Assembly: GCF_900141995.1 (NCBI RefSeq) | Contig: NZ_FQZA01000004.1 | Coordinates: 124,001-188,000 of the forward strand | Direction of reading: 5' to 3' | Origin: Palleronia salina | GTDB lineage: Bacteria; Pseudomonadota; Alphaproteobacteria; Rhodobacterales; Rhodobacteraceae | DNA length: 64,000 nucleotides | Shown: piece after piece, positions 50,803 to 59,029 of the stretch | Layout: each line of letters opens with the position of its first letter | How positions within the stretch are numbered: the first letter of the stretch is position 1 | The notes under the pieces: generated by a model | The model's database searches: none | The model's input: the letters and a program-made list of their open reading frames with translations, nothing else | What the model was told of the DNA's origin: nothing | Made by a program: the position numbers and the translations under genes

Positions 50803-52605
50803 CTATTTTTTATGGCCCTTCACGTAGGTTCCAGGCGCATCGCCGAGGATTTCCCGGCCGTCATCCCCCGGTGCACGCGCGGCAATTTTCTTGCCGGACT
50901 TCTTCGACAGCCACTCTCCCCAGCGGCCCCACCAGGACCCTTCGTGGAACTCGGCCGCCGCCTGCCAGTCCTCGGGCGTGCCGCTCCAGTCGCCGTTCAC
51001 GTAGTGACCGTACTTCTTCTTGCTGGGCGGGTTGATGATCCCGGCGATATGGCCGGATTCCGACAGCACGAAGGTCTTGGACCGGCTGCCCATCTTCTGG
51101 ATACCGCGGAAGCTGCTTTTCCAGTTGGCGATGTGGTCGGTTTCGCAGGCGATGGCCATGAGCGGCACTTTCACGTCGCCGATCTTCAGGGTCTCGCCCA
51201 GGATCTCGATGCCCTCGGTGGCGAACTTGTCGTCCTGGCACAGCCCGCGCAGGTACTCGACCGCCATCTTGCCGGGCAGGTTGGTCCCGTCGCCGTTCCA
51301 GTACAGCAGGTCGAAGGCCGGCGGGGTCTGCCCCATCATGTAGCTGCGGATGGCGGGCTGGTAGATCAGGTCGTTCGAGCGCAGGAAGCTGAAGGTCCGG
51401 CTCATGTAGAAACTGTCGAGCACGCCCGTCCGCTCGACCTCGCGCTCGATCCCGTCGACGAAATCGTCTTCCAGGAACACACCAACCTCGCCCCGGTCCG
51501 AGAAGTCGGTGAGGGTGGTGAAGAAGGTGGCCGAGTTGATCGGCTTCTCGCCGCGCTTTTCCAGCAGCGACAGGGTGAGCGACAGGGTGGTGCCGGCGAT
51601 GCAGTAGCCGACGGCGTTGATCTTGGGCTCGCCCGTGATCTCCTTCACCTGCGCGATCGCTTCTAGGAACCCCTCCTCGATATAGTCGCCGAGGCTGACG
51701 TCGGCGTAGCTTTCGTCGGGGTTCACCCAGCTGACGACGAACAGGGTGTAACCCTGGTCGACGATCCACTTCACCAGGCTGTTCTTGTCCTTCAGGTCGA
51801 GGATGTAGAACTTGTTGATCCAGGGCGGGAAGATCAGCAGCGGCGTCTTGTGGACCTGCTCGGTCGTCGGCGTGTACTGAATCAGCTCGAACATGCGGTT
51901 GCGATAGACGACCTTGCCCGGCGTGGTGGCCAGGTTGCCCCCCACCTCGAACGCGTCCTTGTCGGCCAGGGTAACGACCAGCTCGCCGTCATTGGCCTCG
52001 AGATCGCGCACCAGGTTCTCCAGCCCGTCCACCAGGCTCTGTCCCTCGGTCTCGACCGCGCGGCTCAGCGCCTCGGGGTTGGTGCCGAGGAAATTGGTGG
52101 GGCTCATCATGTCGACGATCTGCTGGCTGAAATAGTTCAGCCGCTTGCGGTCGGCCGGGTCCAGCCCTTCGAGCTTGTCCACCGCCTCGGTCATGGCGTG
52201 GGCGTTGAACAGGTATTGCTGCTTGAGATAGTTGAAGAACGGATGCTCGGCCCACATCGGGTCCGAAAAGCGGCGATCATCACCGCTGCGGTCCTCGGGC
52301 GCGCTGAAATCACCCCGCGCCAGCTTGTGCTGCGCCTCGACGTAGTGGGTCAGCGACTTGCCCCAATAGCTGATCTGGTGCTCCAGCAGCTTGGACGGGT
52401 TCGACATCATCTCGGCCATCCAGGCCGTGGCGGCCTTCATGTAAAGATCGCTTCCCGGCCCCTGCAACGCACCGGGGACCGTGCGCTTGTTCGACAGAAC
52501 CTTCACCAGGCGCTCGGACAGTTCCTCCAGCTTCTTGATGTTTTCGGCCATCTTTTCCGAAACTTCGGTCACATCGGTCGACTTGTCCGAATGTCCAGTT
52601 GCCAT
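50803..52605 (-). CDS. phaC: Class I polyhydroxyalkanoate synthase
   Basis: Polymerises (R)-3-hydroxyacyl-CoA into PHA at the granule surface. At 600 residues it has the long N-terminal domain (DPMWAEHPFFNYLKQQYL is typical) and the alpha/beta-hydrolase catalytic core. The lipase-like box INAVGYCIAGTT supplies the nucleophilic Cys (near residue 333). ACETDHIANWKSS and LSESGHIAGIINPP hold the catalytic Asp and His. No phaE or phaB is nearby, which fits a class I enzyme. It is divergent from phaZ across a PhaR-type operator. Confidence 0.97.
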   Translation of the reverse strand: MATGHSDKSTDVTEVSEKMAENIKKLEELSERLVKVLSNKRTVPGALQGPGSDLYMKAATAWMAEMMSNPSKLLEHQISYWGKSLTHYVEAQHKLARGDFSAPEDRSGDDRRFSDPMWAEHPFFNYLKQQYLFNAHAMTEAVDKLEGLDPADRKRLNYFSQQIVDMMSPTNFLGTNPEALSRAVETEGQSLVDGLENLVRDLEANDGELVVTLADKDAFEVGGNLATTPGKVVYRNRMFELIQYTPTTEQVHKTPLLIFPPWINKFYILDLKDKNSLVKWIVDQGYTLFVVSWVNPDESYADVSLGDYIEEGFLEAIAQVKEITGEPKINAVGYCIAGTTLSLTLSLLEKRGEKPINSATFFTTLTDFSDRGEVGVFLEDDFVDGIEREVERTGVLDSFYMSRTFSFLRSNDLIYQPAIRSYMMGQTPPAFDLLYWNGDGTNLPGKMAVEYLRGLCQDDKFATEGIEILGETLKIGDVKVPLMAIACETDHIANWKSSFRGIQKMGSRSKTFVLSESGHIAGIINPPSKKKYGHYVNGDWSGTPEDWQAAAEFHEGSWWGRWGEWLSKKSGKKIAARAPGDDGREILGDAPGTYVKGHKK

Positions 52606-52628
52606 GAGGTGTGCTCCGATCTAGCTTG

Positions 52629-52639
52629 CTGCACAGCAG
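52629..52639. promoter_or_regulatory. PhaR-type operator between phaC and phaZ
   Basis: CTGC-ACA-GCAG is a perfect CTGC-N3-GCAG dyad, 24 bases upstream of phaC and 92 bases upstream of phaZ, so it could control both divergent genes. Confidence 0.65.
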
Positions 52640-52730
52640 CATTGCGATTTTCGCCTATTCTTGTGGCGAAATTAACCCAGCGTGCTGAGGAATTAAAGCC
52701 ACGCGAACCGCGGGCGAAAGGACTTGTGCC

Positions 52731-54056
52731 ATGCGTTATATGCTCACCTACGACATGATGGAGACGGCGCGCGTCAGCTATCAATGGATGGGCGCCACGG
52801 CCCGTGCCATCGGGTCATATCCGGCGACGGGCCTCTTTCCCAACCCCATGTTCCAGCTTCTTTCGGCGTGGGGCGACGTGACCGAACGCAGTTTCGACCG
52901 CATGGTGGCCAAGCCCGACTGGGGCATCGATACCGTCGTGGGCGAGGACGGGCGCGACCATGTCGTCACCGTCGAACCGGTGGTGAAGAAAGCCTTCGGC
53001 GACCTGATCAAGTTCTCGGTCTCGGGCCGCGCGCCCATGGAGCGCAAGATCCTGCTGGTCGCGCCCATGTCGGGCCACTACGCCACCCTGCTCCGCTCGA
53101 CCGTCGCGTCGCTTCTGCCCGACGCCGACATCTACGTGACCGACTGGCACAACGCGCGCGAGATCCCGGTCTCGGAAGGCAAGTTCGACGTCGACGACTA
53201 CACCCTCTACCTCGTGGATTTCATGCGCCACCTGGGCGCAGACACGAATGTCATCGCGGTGTGTCAGCCGGTGCCGCTTGCGCTCGCCGCCACCGCCTAC
53301 CTGGCCGAGCACGAGCCCAAGGCCCAGCCCGCCACGCTGACGCTGATCGGCGGCCCCGTGGACCCCGACGCGAAAGCGACCGAGGTGACCGATTTCGGCC
53401 GCCGCGTGACAATGGGACAGCTGGAGCACATGGTGATCCAGCGGGTTGGCTTCAAATACGCGGGCGCGGGCCGGATGGTCTATCCCGGCCTTCTGCAGCT
53501 GACTTCCTTCATCTCGATGAACGCGGAAAAGCACGCGCAGGCCTTCCACAACCAGATCCTGCGCGTCGCCAAGGGCGAGGCCAGCGACCACGACAAGCAC
53601 AACAAGTTCTACGACGAATACCTGTCGGTGATGGACATGACGGCCGAATTCTACCTTTCGACCGTCGAGCGGATCTTCAAGAACCGCGACATCGCCCGCA
53701 ACGTGTTCACCGTGAACGGCGAAACCGTCGATATCTCGAAGATCACCGACGTGGCCGTGCATATCGTCGAGGGTGAGGAGGACGACATCTCGGCCCCCGG
53801 GCAGTGCCTTGCCGCGCTGGACCTGATGCCCGACCTGCCCGATGACAAGAAGGCCCAGCACCTCGAGCCCGGGGCCGGCCATTACGGCATCTTCGCGGGC
53901 CGGTCCTGGCGCAACAACATCCGGCCGCTGGTGCTGGATTTCATCGACGACAACGCCGAGCGTGAGCACTCGCAGCGCGCGGCCAACGTCAAATCGGCGC
54001 CGCGCGGCACCGGCGGCAAGCGCAAGCGCTCGGGCGAAGGTCCGACGCCGGTCTGA
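52731..54056 (+). CDS. phaZ: Intracellular polyhydroxyalkanoate depolymerase
   Basis: Mobilises stored PHA. The 441-residue protein is of the PhaZ1 intracellular type with a Cys nucleophile, C178 in VIAVCQPVPLALAATAYL. The N-terminal MRYMLTYDMMETARVSYQW and the FPNPMFQLLSAWGDVTERSF segment are typical. The C-terminal domain contains EGEEDDISAPGQ (catalytic Asp region) and PGAGHYGIFAGRSWRNNI (His). A basic tail (GGKRKRSGEG) ends it. Divergent from phaC; convergent with an alpha/beta hydrolase gene 16 bases away. Confidence 0.95.
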   Translation: MRYMLTYDMMETARVSYQWMGATARAIGSYPATGLFPNPMFQLLSAWGDVTERSFDRMVAKPDWGIDTVVGEDGRDHVVTVEPVVKKAFGDLIKFSVSGRAPMERKILLVAPMSGHYATLLRSTVASLLPDADIYVTDWHNAREIPVSEGKFDVDDYTLYLVDFMRHLGADTNVIAVCQPVPLALAATAYLAEHEPKAQPATLTLIGGPVDPDAKATEVTDFGRRVTMGQLEHMVIQRVGFKYAGAGRMVYPGLLQLTSFISMNAEKHAQAFHNQILRVAKGEASDHDKHNKFYDEYLSVMDMTAEFYLSTVERIFKNRDIARNVFTVNGETVDISKITDVAVHIVEGEEDDISAPGQCLAALDLMPDLPDDKKAQHLEPGAGHYGIFAGRSWRNNIRPLVLDFIDDNAEREHSQRAANVKSAPRGTGGKRKRSGEGPTPV

Positions 54057-54072
54057 GCGGCGGCGGCCGCGC

Positions 54073-54792
54073 CTATCTCAGCATCACGGCCACCTCCGAC
54101 CACCCCATCCACTCCCGCAGCGCCCCGATGACGTCATCGGGGCGTTCCAGCATGGGCAGATGTCCCGCCCCGGCGATGGTACGCGCGACGCCGCGCGGCA
54201 TCAGCCCGGCGACGAAATCGCAGCGTTGGCGCGGCATCAGGCGGTCCTCGGACCCGCCGAGGATCAGCGCGGGCAGGTGCGCCTGCCGCAGGGTCTTCTG
54301 CTGGTCGGGGCGCCGTTGCAGCGCGCGCACCTGCCGTTCGTAGGTGGCAACGCCCAGCGCCTCGGCGCCGTCCGCGAGGAAGTCGGCCAAGGGCGCGCGC
54401 AGGGGGCCATCGGCCAGCGTCGCCGCCGGCACGTCCTCGGCCATGACCGCGGCCAATTGCCCGGCCTTGGCGCGCACCAGCCGCAACTCGCGCTCGGCCG
54501 CCTGGTGGGGCGGCTCGGGCAGGCAGCCCGCTGCGACAAAGGCGATACGCGCGACACGGTCCGGCGCGCGTCGCAGGATCTCCATCGCCACGTGACCGCC
54601 CAGCGAATGGCCCGCAAGCGCGAAGCGCGGCGGCAGTTGGGTCAGAAGATGGGTTGCCATGTCCTCGACCCGGTCGAACGGGCCGAGTGGCGGCAGCACC
54701 AGCGTGGTGTCGCTGGCCAGCGCCTCGATTTGCGGTCCCCAGATCCGCAGGTCGGTCATGAAACCCGGCAGCAGAACCAATGGTGTCTGCAT
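54073..54792 (-). CDS. Alpha/beta hydrolase
   Basis: A 239-residue hydrolase. LVLLPGFMTDLRIWGPQI (residues 5-22) is the oxyanion-hole strand, AGHSLGGHVAMEIL (around 84-97) the nucleophile elbow with Ser, and ILGGSEDRLMPR and AGAGHLPMLERPDDV the Asp and His. Similar genes are common in Rhodobacterales and act on esters or amides that cannot be named. The ATG at 54792 gives a canonical start; a longer in-frame start at 54840 adds basic residues. It is the first of three hydrolase genes on this strand next to the PHA locus. Confidence 0.85.
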   Translation of the reverse strand: MQTPLVLLPGFMTDLRIWGPQIEALASDTTLVLPPLGPFDRVEDMATHLLTQLPPRFALAGHSLGGHVAMEILRRAPDRVARIAFVAAGCLPEPPHQAAERELRLVRAKAGQLAAVMAEDVPAATLADGPLRAPLADFLADGAEALGVATYERQVRALQRRPDQQKTLRQAHLPALILGGSEDRLMPRQRCDFVAGLMPRGVARTIAGAGHLPMLERPDDVIGALREWMGWSEVAVMLR

Positions 54793-54922
54793 GGGTCGTT
54801 TCCTGTTTCGGGCCCGGCGACAGGTGGTCGCGCGGCCCATTTTTGCATTGTCGGACTTGGAGGTTAGGACCTCCGCCCGATCAACCGCAAGTGGCGACCG
54901 CGCGTCGGGCGCCGCCGTGCTT

Positions 54923-55885
54923 TCACGGCAACGCGCGGACCCAGTCGACCATGCGCGCGGTCATCGGATCGGTCAGACCGGGCGACAGGATATCGCCGGC
55001 AAGAACGTGGTGCGACGGCGCGTTGCCCGGCGGCACGTCCACCGTCTCGATCGTCACCGGCCCACCCCAGCGCCCCATCGCATCGCGGGTCGCGGCGGGG
55101 CGCACGACCTCGTCATTCTCGGACAGAAGGACCAGCGCCGGGGCGGTCGCCTGGCCGAGGTCGGCGTCGTTGGCCGCCGCCACCAACGCCGCCATGGGCA
55201 GCGTGGACACCGTGGGATAGCGCGTGGTCCAGTAGCGCGCGTGGGCGTCGTTCTCGGGCTCGAAGCTGCGGGTCTCGCCGGCGAGCAGCGGCACGAGGTG
55301 TTCGGCCGCCGGCCAGCGCAGCAGGAAAGCAGCGGAGTTCTGGATCCCGAAATTGGGGGAGATCATGATCTGCGCGTCGATCCCGCGGCCCGTGGCCGCA
55401 CCGTAGGCCGCCAGCGTTCCGCCGGTGGAGGTCGAGACCGCCAGCACACGGTCGCCGATCCGATCGGCCACCGCCAGCGCCTCGTCCAGGTCGCGGACCC
55501 AGTCGGCGGCCACGGGCTGCGCCATGGCGGGGCCGTCCCGGCCGTGGCCGGTCAGCCGCGTGAAGACGAGGTTGGCGCCCAGCGCCTCGGCCACGCGGTC
55601 GGGGACCGGGCGGATTTCCTCGGAACTGGCCGAAAAGCCGTGCAGGTAGATCACCACCCAGTCGGTGTCCTCGCCCGGCGCGCCGGCCCACACGATCCGT
55701 TTCTCAGTCCCCGGCACGATGTCGTCGAACCGCGCTTCCTGCACTGCCAGGTATTCCGCCGGATCGTCGCCGATGGCGGACGCGTCGAAATCCGGCGCGG
55801 TGCCCAGCCCCTCGGGCGGGTAAAGCGCCCAGGCGCCGCCGAACAGCAGCAGCGCCGCGACCGTCAGCCGGATCAGCCAGGTCAC
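54923..55885 (-). CDS. Membrane-anchored alpha/beta hydrolase
   Basis: A 320-residue protein with an N-terminal signal anchor (IRLTVAALLLFGGAWAL, residues 5-21). The hydrolase core follows: VVIYLHGFSASSEE (about 77-90), the elbow VLAVSTSTGGTLAAY (S-T-S-T-G around the likely nucleophile), LVLLSENDEVVRP and SHHVLAGD for Asp and His. It is probably periplasmic or inner-membrane facing. Its start overlaps the stop of the next upstream gene (55882) by 4 bases, so the two are co-translated. Substrate unknown. Confidence 0.85.
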   Translation of the reverse strand: MTWLIRLTVAALLLFGGAWALYPPEGLGTAPDFDASAIGDDPAEYLAVQEARFDDIVPGTEKRIVWAGAPGEDTDWVVIYLHGFSASSEEIRPVPDRVAEALGANLVFTRLTGHGRDGPAMAQPVAADWVRDLDEALAVADRIGDRVLAVSTSTGGTLAAYGAATGRGIDAQIMISPNFGIQNSAAFLLRWPAAEHLVPLLAGETRSFEPENDAHARYWTTRYPTVSTLPMAALVAAANDADLGQATAPALVLLSENDEVVRPAATRDAMGRWGGPVTIETVDVPPGNAPSHHVLAGDILSPGLTDPMTARMVDWVRALP

Positions 55886-56622
55886 GCCATACGCTCCAAG
55901 ACCTCGTCGATGGCGGCTTCGATCAAGGCAAGGCAGTCGGGATCGGAAAACCGGTGATCGGCCCCGCGCACCAGCGTTAGCCGCACGTCACCCGTCAGGT
56001 GATCGAGCAGACGCAACGCCACGGTCCGGTCCACATCCTCGTCCGCCGTGCCCTGCAACAGGCGCACCGGTCCGATATCGCGCAACGGTTCGCGCAGGAC
56101 CAAGTGGTTGCGGCCGTCCTCGATCAGGCGGCGGGTGATGACATAGGGCGCGCCATAGTCCGACGGCAGGACGACCCTGCCCCAGCGTTCCATCTCGTCG
56201 TGCTGCTGCGGCGAGAAGCCGGCGGCCATGCTGTCCTCGGTGAAGTCCGGCGCGGCCGCGATGCCGACGAAGCCCGCGACCCGCGCGATGCGCTGCGCCA
56301 GAAGAAGCGAGATCCAGCCGCCCATGGACGACCCGACCAGCAGGACGGGCCCCTCGGTCAGCGCCGACACCGCGGCCTCGGCATCCTCGGCCCAGTCGCC
56401 GATGGCGCCTTCCTCGAATTCGCCCGAGGATTGCCCGTGGCCCGAGTAGTCCAGCCGCAGGAAGGCGCGGCCGCGCGACTTGGCCCACGCCTCGAGATGC
56501 ACGGCCTTGGTGCCGCCCATGTCGGATTTGAACCCGCCCAGGAATACGACGACCGGCCCTTTGCCGGCGGTCAGGTGATAGGCGATGCGGCGGCCCTGCG
56601 GCGTTTCCAGGAAATCGGTCAT
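55882..56622 (-). CDS. Alpha/beta hydrolase (YqiA/ABHD10-like)
   Basis: A 246-residue soluble hydrolase. VVVFLGGFKSDMGGTKA (residues 24-40) is the oxyanion strand with the GG-F variant, RLDYSGHGQSSGEF follows, and VLLVGSSMGGWISLLLA (about 93-109) is the nucleophile elbow. QGTADEDVD and GADHRFSDPD give the Asp and His. This pattern is that of acyl-protein thioesterase/ABHD10-like enzymes, so thioester or ester cleavage is likely. Upstream partner of the membrane-anchored hydrolase (4-base overlap) and 39 bases downstream of the MFS gene. Confidence 0.85.
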   Translation of the reverse strand: MTDFLETPQGRRIAYHLTAGKGPVVVFLGGFKSDMGGTKAVHLEAWAKSRGRAFLRLDYSGHGQSSGEFEEGAIGDWAEDAEAAVSALTEGPVLLVGSSMGGWISLLLAQRIARVAGFVGIAAAPDFTEDSMAAGFSPQQHDEMERWGRVVLPSDYGAPYVITRRLIEDGRNHLVLREPLRDIGPVRLLQGTADEDVDRTVALRLLDHLTGDVRLTLVRGADHRFSDPDCLALIEAAIDEVLERMA

Positions 56623-56661
56623 GGCGCGCAGCCTAGCCGGATCATTCTGAAAGAAAAGGGA

Positions 56662-57945
56662 TTATTCGACCTCGTCGAGCTGCCCCGCCACCCCCACGGC
56701 CGCAAGCGACATCACCGCGAACAGCGCCAGGGTCGTGCCCGCGCCCCAGATCGAGGCCAGCGCGCCGAAGAGCCCCGATCCCAGCAGCACGACGCCGATG
56801 ACGGTGTTGCTGACGGCGGTGTAGCTGGCCCGCTTGTCGCCGGGCGCCATGTCGACCAGGTAGGTCGACCGCCCCTGCCGCACGCCGTGATAGGCGATCA
56901 TCAGGACGAACAGAACCGCGGGCATGGCCCACCATTGGCCGGCCAGACCCGACATCTCGAGAAGCAGCGCGGCCCCCAACGCCAGCGCGGCGACCACGCC
57001 CGACAGGCGCAGCACGTTGCGCGACGACCTGTCCGACATCCGGCCCCAGACATAGGACGACAGGAACGACGCCACCGACGACGCCAACACTAGCGCGCCC
57101 AGCTGGTCGAAGCCGCCCTGCCCCGCCTCGGCCCCCAAAAGGATCAGGTAGGGCGGCGCCAGCGCCGTGGCGGTCAGCAAGCCCCGCACGATGATGAACA
57201 GAAGAAGCTGCCGGTCCTCGGTCAGAAGCGACATCTGCCCCAGCGACGTACCCTCGGGCTCTTGCGGGGTCGGCTGCTCCCGCAGGGTCGAGAACAGCGC
57301 CCCCGCGATCAGCCACAGCGCGGCCGCGAGGCTCAGCGCGCCGATGACCAGCGCGAACCGCGGCCCGAGGTCCAGTACGAGGATCAGCGCGAAGACGATG
57401 ACGCCGACGCTCGCCACGCTGGCCGCCAGACCCGTGGCCGAGCCGCGCCGCGACGTGCCCACGGTCTTGCCGAGAATGTCCTTGTAGCTGACCGAGCAGA
57501 CGGACCGCGCCAGCGCCAGCACCGCCAGAAGCAGGCAGATCACGATGCCCGCCGCGTTGCCGTCAAGCGTCAGGCCTGCCAGCACGATCCCCGCACATGC
57601 GGCGCCCTGCACCGCCGATCCGCCCGCCCAGGCCCATTTGCGCCGAGCCATCGCGTGAATGCGCGGCGCCGTGAACAGCTGCGGCAGCAGCGCGCCCGCC
57701 TCGCGGATCGGGACCAGCAGCCCGACAAGGAAGGACGACGCGCCCAGCGTGTTCAGCAGCCAGCTCAGCACCAGCTTGGGCGACAGCAGCCCGTCGGCCA
57801 GCTTGGTCATCGACAGCGACGTGGCATGGCGCAGGAAATTGCCGGGCTCGTCGGCCTGCGCCGCCTCGCTCAACCCGCCGGGGTCTTCGGTGTCGTCGGT
57901 CAATGCCTCGAACAGCGTTTCCTCGTAACTCGTCGTGTCGCTCAT
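56662..57945 (-). CDS. MFS transporter
   Basis: A 427-residue major facilitator protein with about 12 hydrophobic helices. Loop motif residues are partly kept (RIHAMARRKWAW between helices 2 and 3; SVASFLSSYVWGRMSDRSSRN between 8 and 9, the repeated motif A). The N-terminal 35 residues are acidic and cytoplasmic (EETLFEALTDDTEDPGGL). It is divergent from the ArsR-SRPBCC fusion gene with 96 bases between them and may be controlled by it. The substrate is not predictable. Start ATG 57945; an in-frame ATG at 57972 is less favourable. Confidence 0.85.
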   Translation of the reverse strand: MSDTTSYEETLFEALTDDTEDPGGLSEAAQADEPGNFLRHATSLSMTKLADGLLSPKLVLSWLLNTLGASSFLVGLLVPIREAGALLPQLFTAPRIHAMARRKWAWAGGSAVQGAACAGIVLAGLTLDGNAAGIVICLLLAVLALARSVCSVSYKDILGKTVGTSRRGSATGLAASVASVGVIVFALILVLDLGPRFALVIGALSLAAALWLIAGALFSTLREQPTPQEPEGTSLGQMSLLTEDRQLLLFIIVRGLLTATALAPPYLILLGAEAGQGGFDQLGALVLASSVASFLSSYVWGRMSDRSSRNVLRLSGVVAALALGAALLLEMSGLAGQWWAMPAVLFVLMIAYHGVRQGRSTYLVDMAPGDKRASYTAVSNTVIGVVLLGSGLFGALASIWGAGTTLALFAVMSLAAVGVAGQLDEVE

Positions 57946-58006
57946 CCCGCCCTCCGTCTGACCTGATCGCATCTAGCACCCCGCGGGCGCGAGACACGTT
58001 ACCATA

Positions 58007-58036
58007 TTGACACGTGACTAAATGCGCACCTATTGT
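58007..58036 (+). promoter_or_regulatory. Strong promoter overlapping an ACGTG dyad; probably leaderless
   Basis: TTGACA (58007-58012) is a perfect -35, with CTATTG/TATTGT (58030-58036) 17-18 bases on. The predicted transcription start falls at or within a base or two of the ATG at 58042, so the mRNA is probably leaderless, and no ribosome binding site is visible. CACGT (57995-57999) and ACGTG (58012-58016) form a dyad across the -35 box, a plausible autorepression site. Confidence 0.6.
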
Positions 58037-58041
58037 GATCC

Positions 58042-58803
58042 ATGGACGCGATCTTCAAAGCCCTCAACGACCCCTCCCGCCGCGCGCTTCTGGACGCGCT
58101 GCGCCGGCGCGATGGACAGACCCTGACCGAGCTTGTCGAAACCATCGACATGACCCGCTTCGGGGTCGCCAAGCACCTTGGGCTTCTGGAGGACGCGCAC
58201 CTGATCACCACCGTCAAGCGCGGGCGTTTCAAGTACCACTATCTCAATGCCGTGCCCCTGCAGGAACTGGTCGACCGCTGGATCGAACCGATGCTGGCAG
58301 GGCCCACCGCGCGCGGCCTTATCGACCTGAAAACACATTTGGAAAAGGATACTGCCATGCTGACGCAACCCAAGCCCGACCTGGTGCTGCATACCTTCAT
58401 CCGCTGCACCCGCGATGCCCTGTGGGAGGCGTTGACCCGCGCCGAGATCCGGGCGGGCTACCACTTTGCCGCGAAATCCGTCGAAGGCGACTTGGCGAAA
58501 CCCGGCGACGCCGTGGCGATGACCCGCCCCGACGGCGGCCCGATGCTGCGCGAGGAGGTGATCGCCCTGACGCCCAAGTCCCGCATCGAAGCCACGTTCG
58601 AGCCCGCCTGGATGCCGGACGCCCCGTCCTCGCGCACCGTCATGCTGCTCGAAGACAGCCCCGGCGGCATGAAGCTGACCGTCGAGCACTATGACCTGCC
58701 GCCCGGCTCGGAGGGCGTGAACGAAGGCTGGTCGCGCCTGCTGTCGGGGCTGAAGACCTGGCTCGAGACCGGCGAAAGCGTGCGTTTCGCGCAGGCAGGC
58801 TGA
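58042..58803 (+). CDS. ArsR-type HTH fused to SRPBCC (AHSA1) domain
   Basis: A 253-residue two-domain protein. Residues 1-95 are an ArsR winged helix (FKALNDPSRRALLDALRRRD, then DMTRFGVAKHLGLLEDAHLI). Residues 110-250 are an SRPBCC/AHSA1 ligand-binding domain (IRCTRDALWEALTRAEI, GGMKLTVEHYDLPP, NEGWSRLLSGLKTWLE). No metal-binding Cys pair is seen in the HTH part, so the regulator probably senses a small hydrophobic ligand through the SRPBCC cavity. Fusions of these two domains exist in other bacteria, where they are often separate adjacent genes. It is divergent from an MFS gene. Confidence 0.9.
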   Translation: MDAIFKALNDPSRRALLDALRRRDGQTLTELVETIDMTRFGVAKHLGLLEDAHLITTVKRGRFKYHYLNAVPLQELVDRWIEPMLAGPTARGLIDLKTHLEKDTAMLTQPKPDLVLHTFIRCTRDALWEALTRAEIRAGYHFAAKSVEGDLAKPGDAVAMTRPDGGPMLREEVIALTPKSRIEATFEPAWMPDAPSSRTVMLLEDSPGGMKLTVEHYDLPPGSEGVNEGWSRLLSGLKTWLETGESVRFAQAG

Positions 58804-58902
58804 GACGGGGACCGCTTCGATCGATCAGGGACCGTGCCCGGCGTCAGGCGGACACGGCCTTCGAAACCCCACTCGGCCGGCGTTCACGGCACACGAGAGG
58901 AC

Positions 58903-58935
58903 AGGGCGCGGCGCTTTCGACGGGCGCCGCGCCCT
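58903..58935 (+). terminator. Strong GC hairpin before thrS
   Basis: AGGGCGCGGCGC (58903-58914) pairs perfectly with GCGCCGCGCCCT (58924-58935), loop of 9 bases, followed by TTGCCTT. It lies 100 bases after the ArsR-SRPBCC stop and 95 before thrS. Most likely a terminator; attenuation of thrS cannot be excluded. Confidence 0.65.
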
Positions 58936-59029
58936 TTGCCTTGACTTGGGCGCCGGTCCCCGGCACTCGGGGGCCACATAACTTGCAACCGGGCGTTCCG
59001 TGGGCGCCAAACCGACGAGGAGGCCCGAC

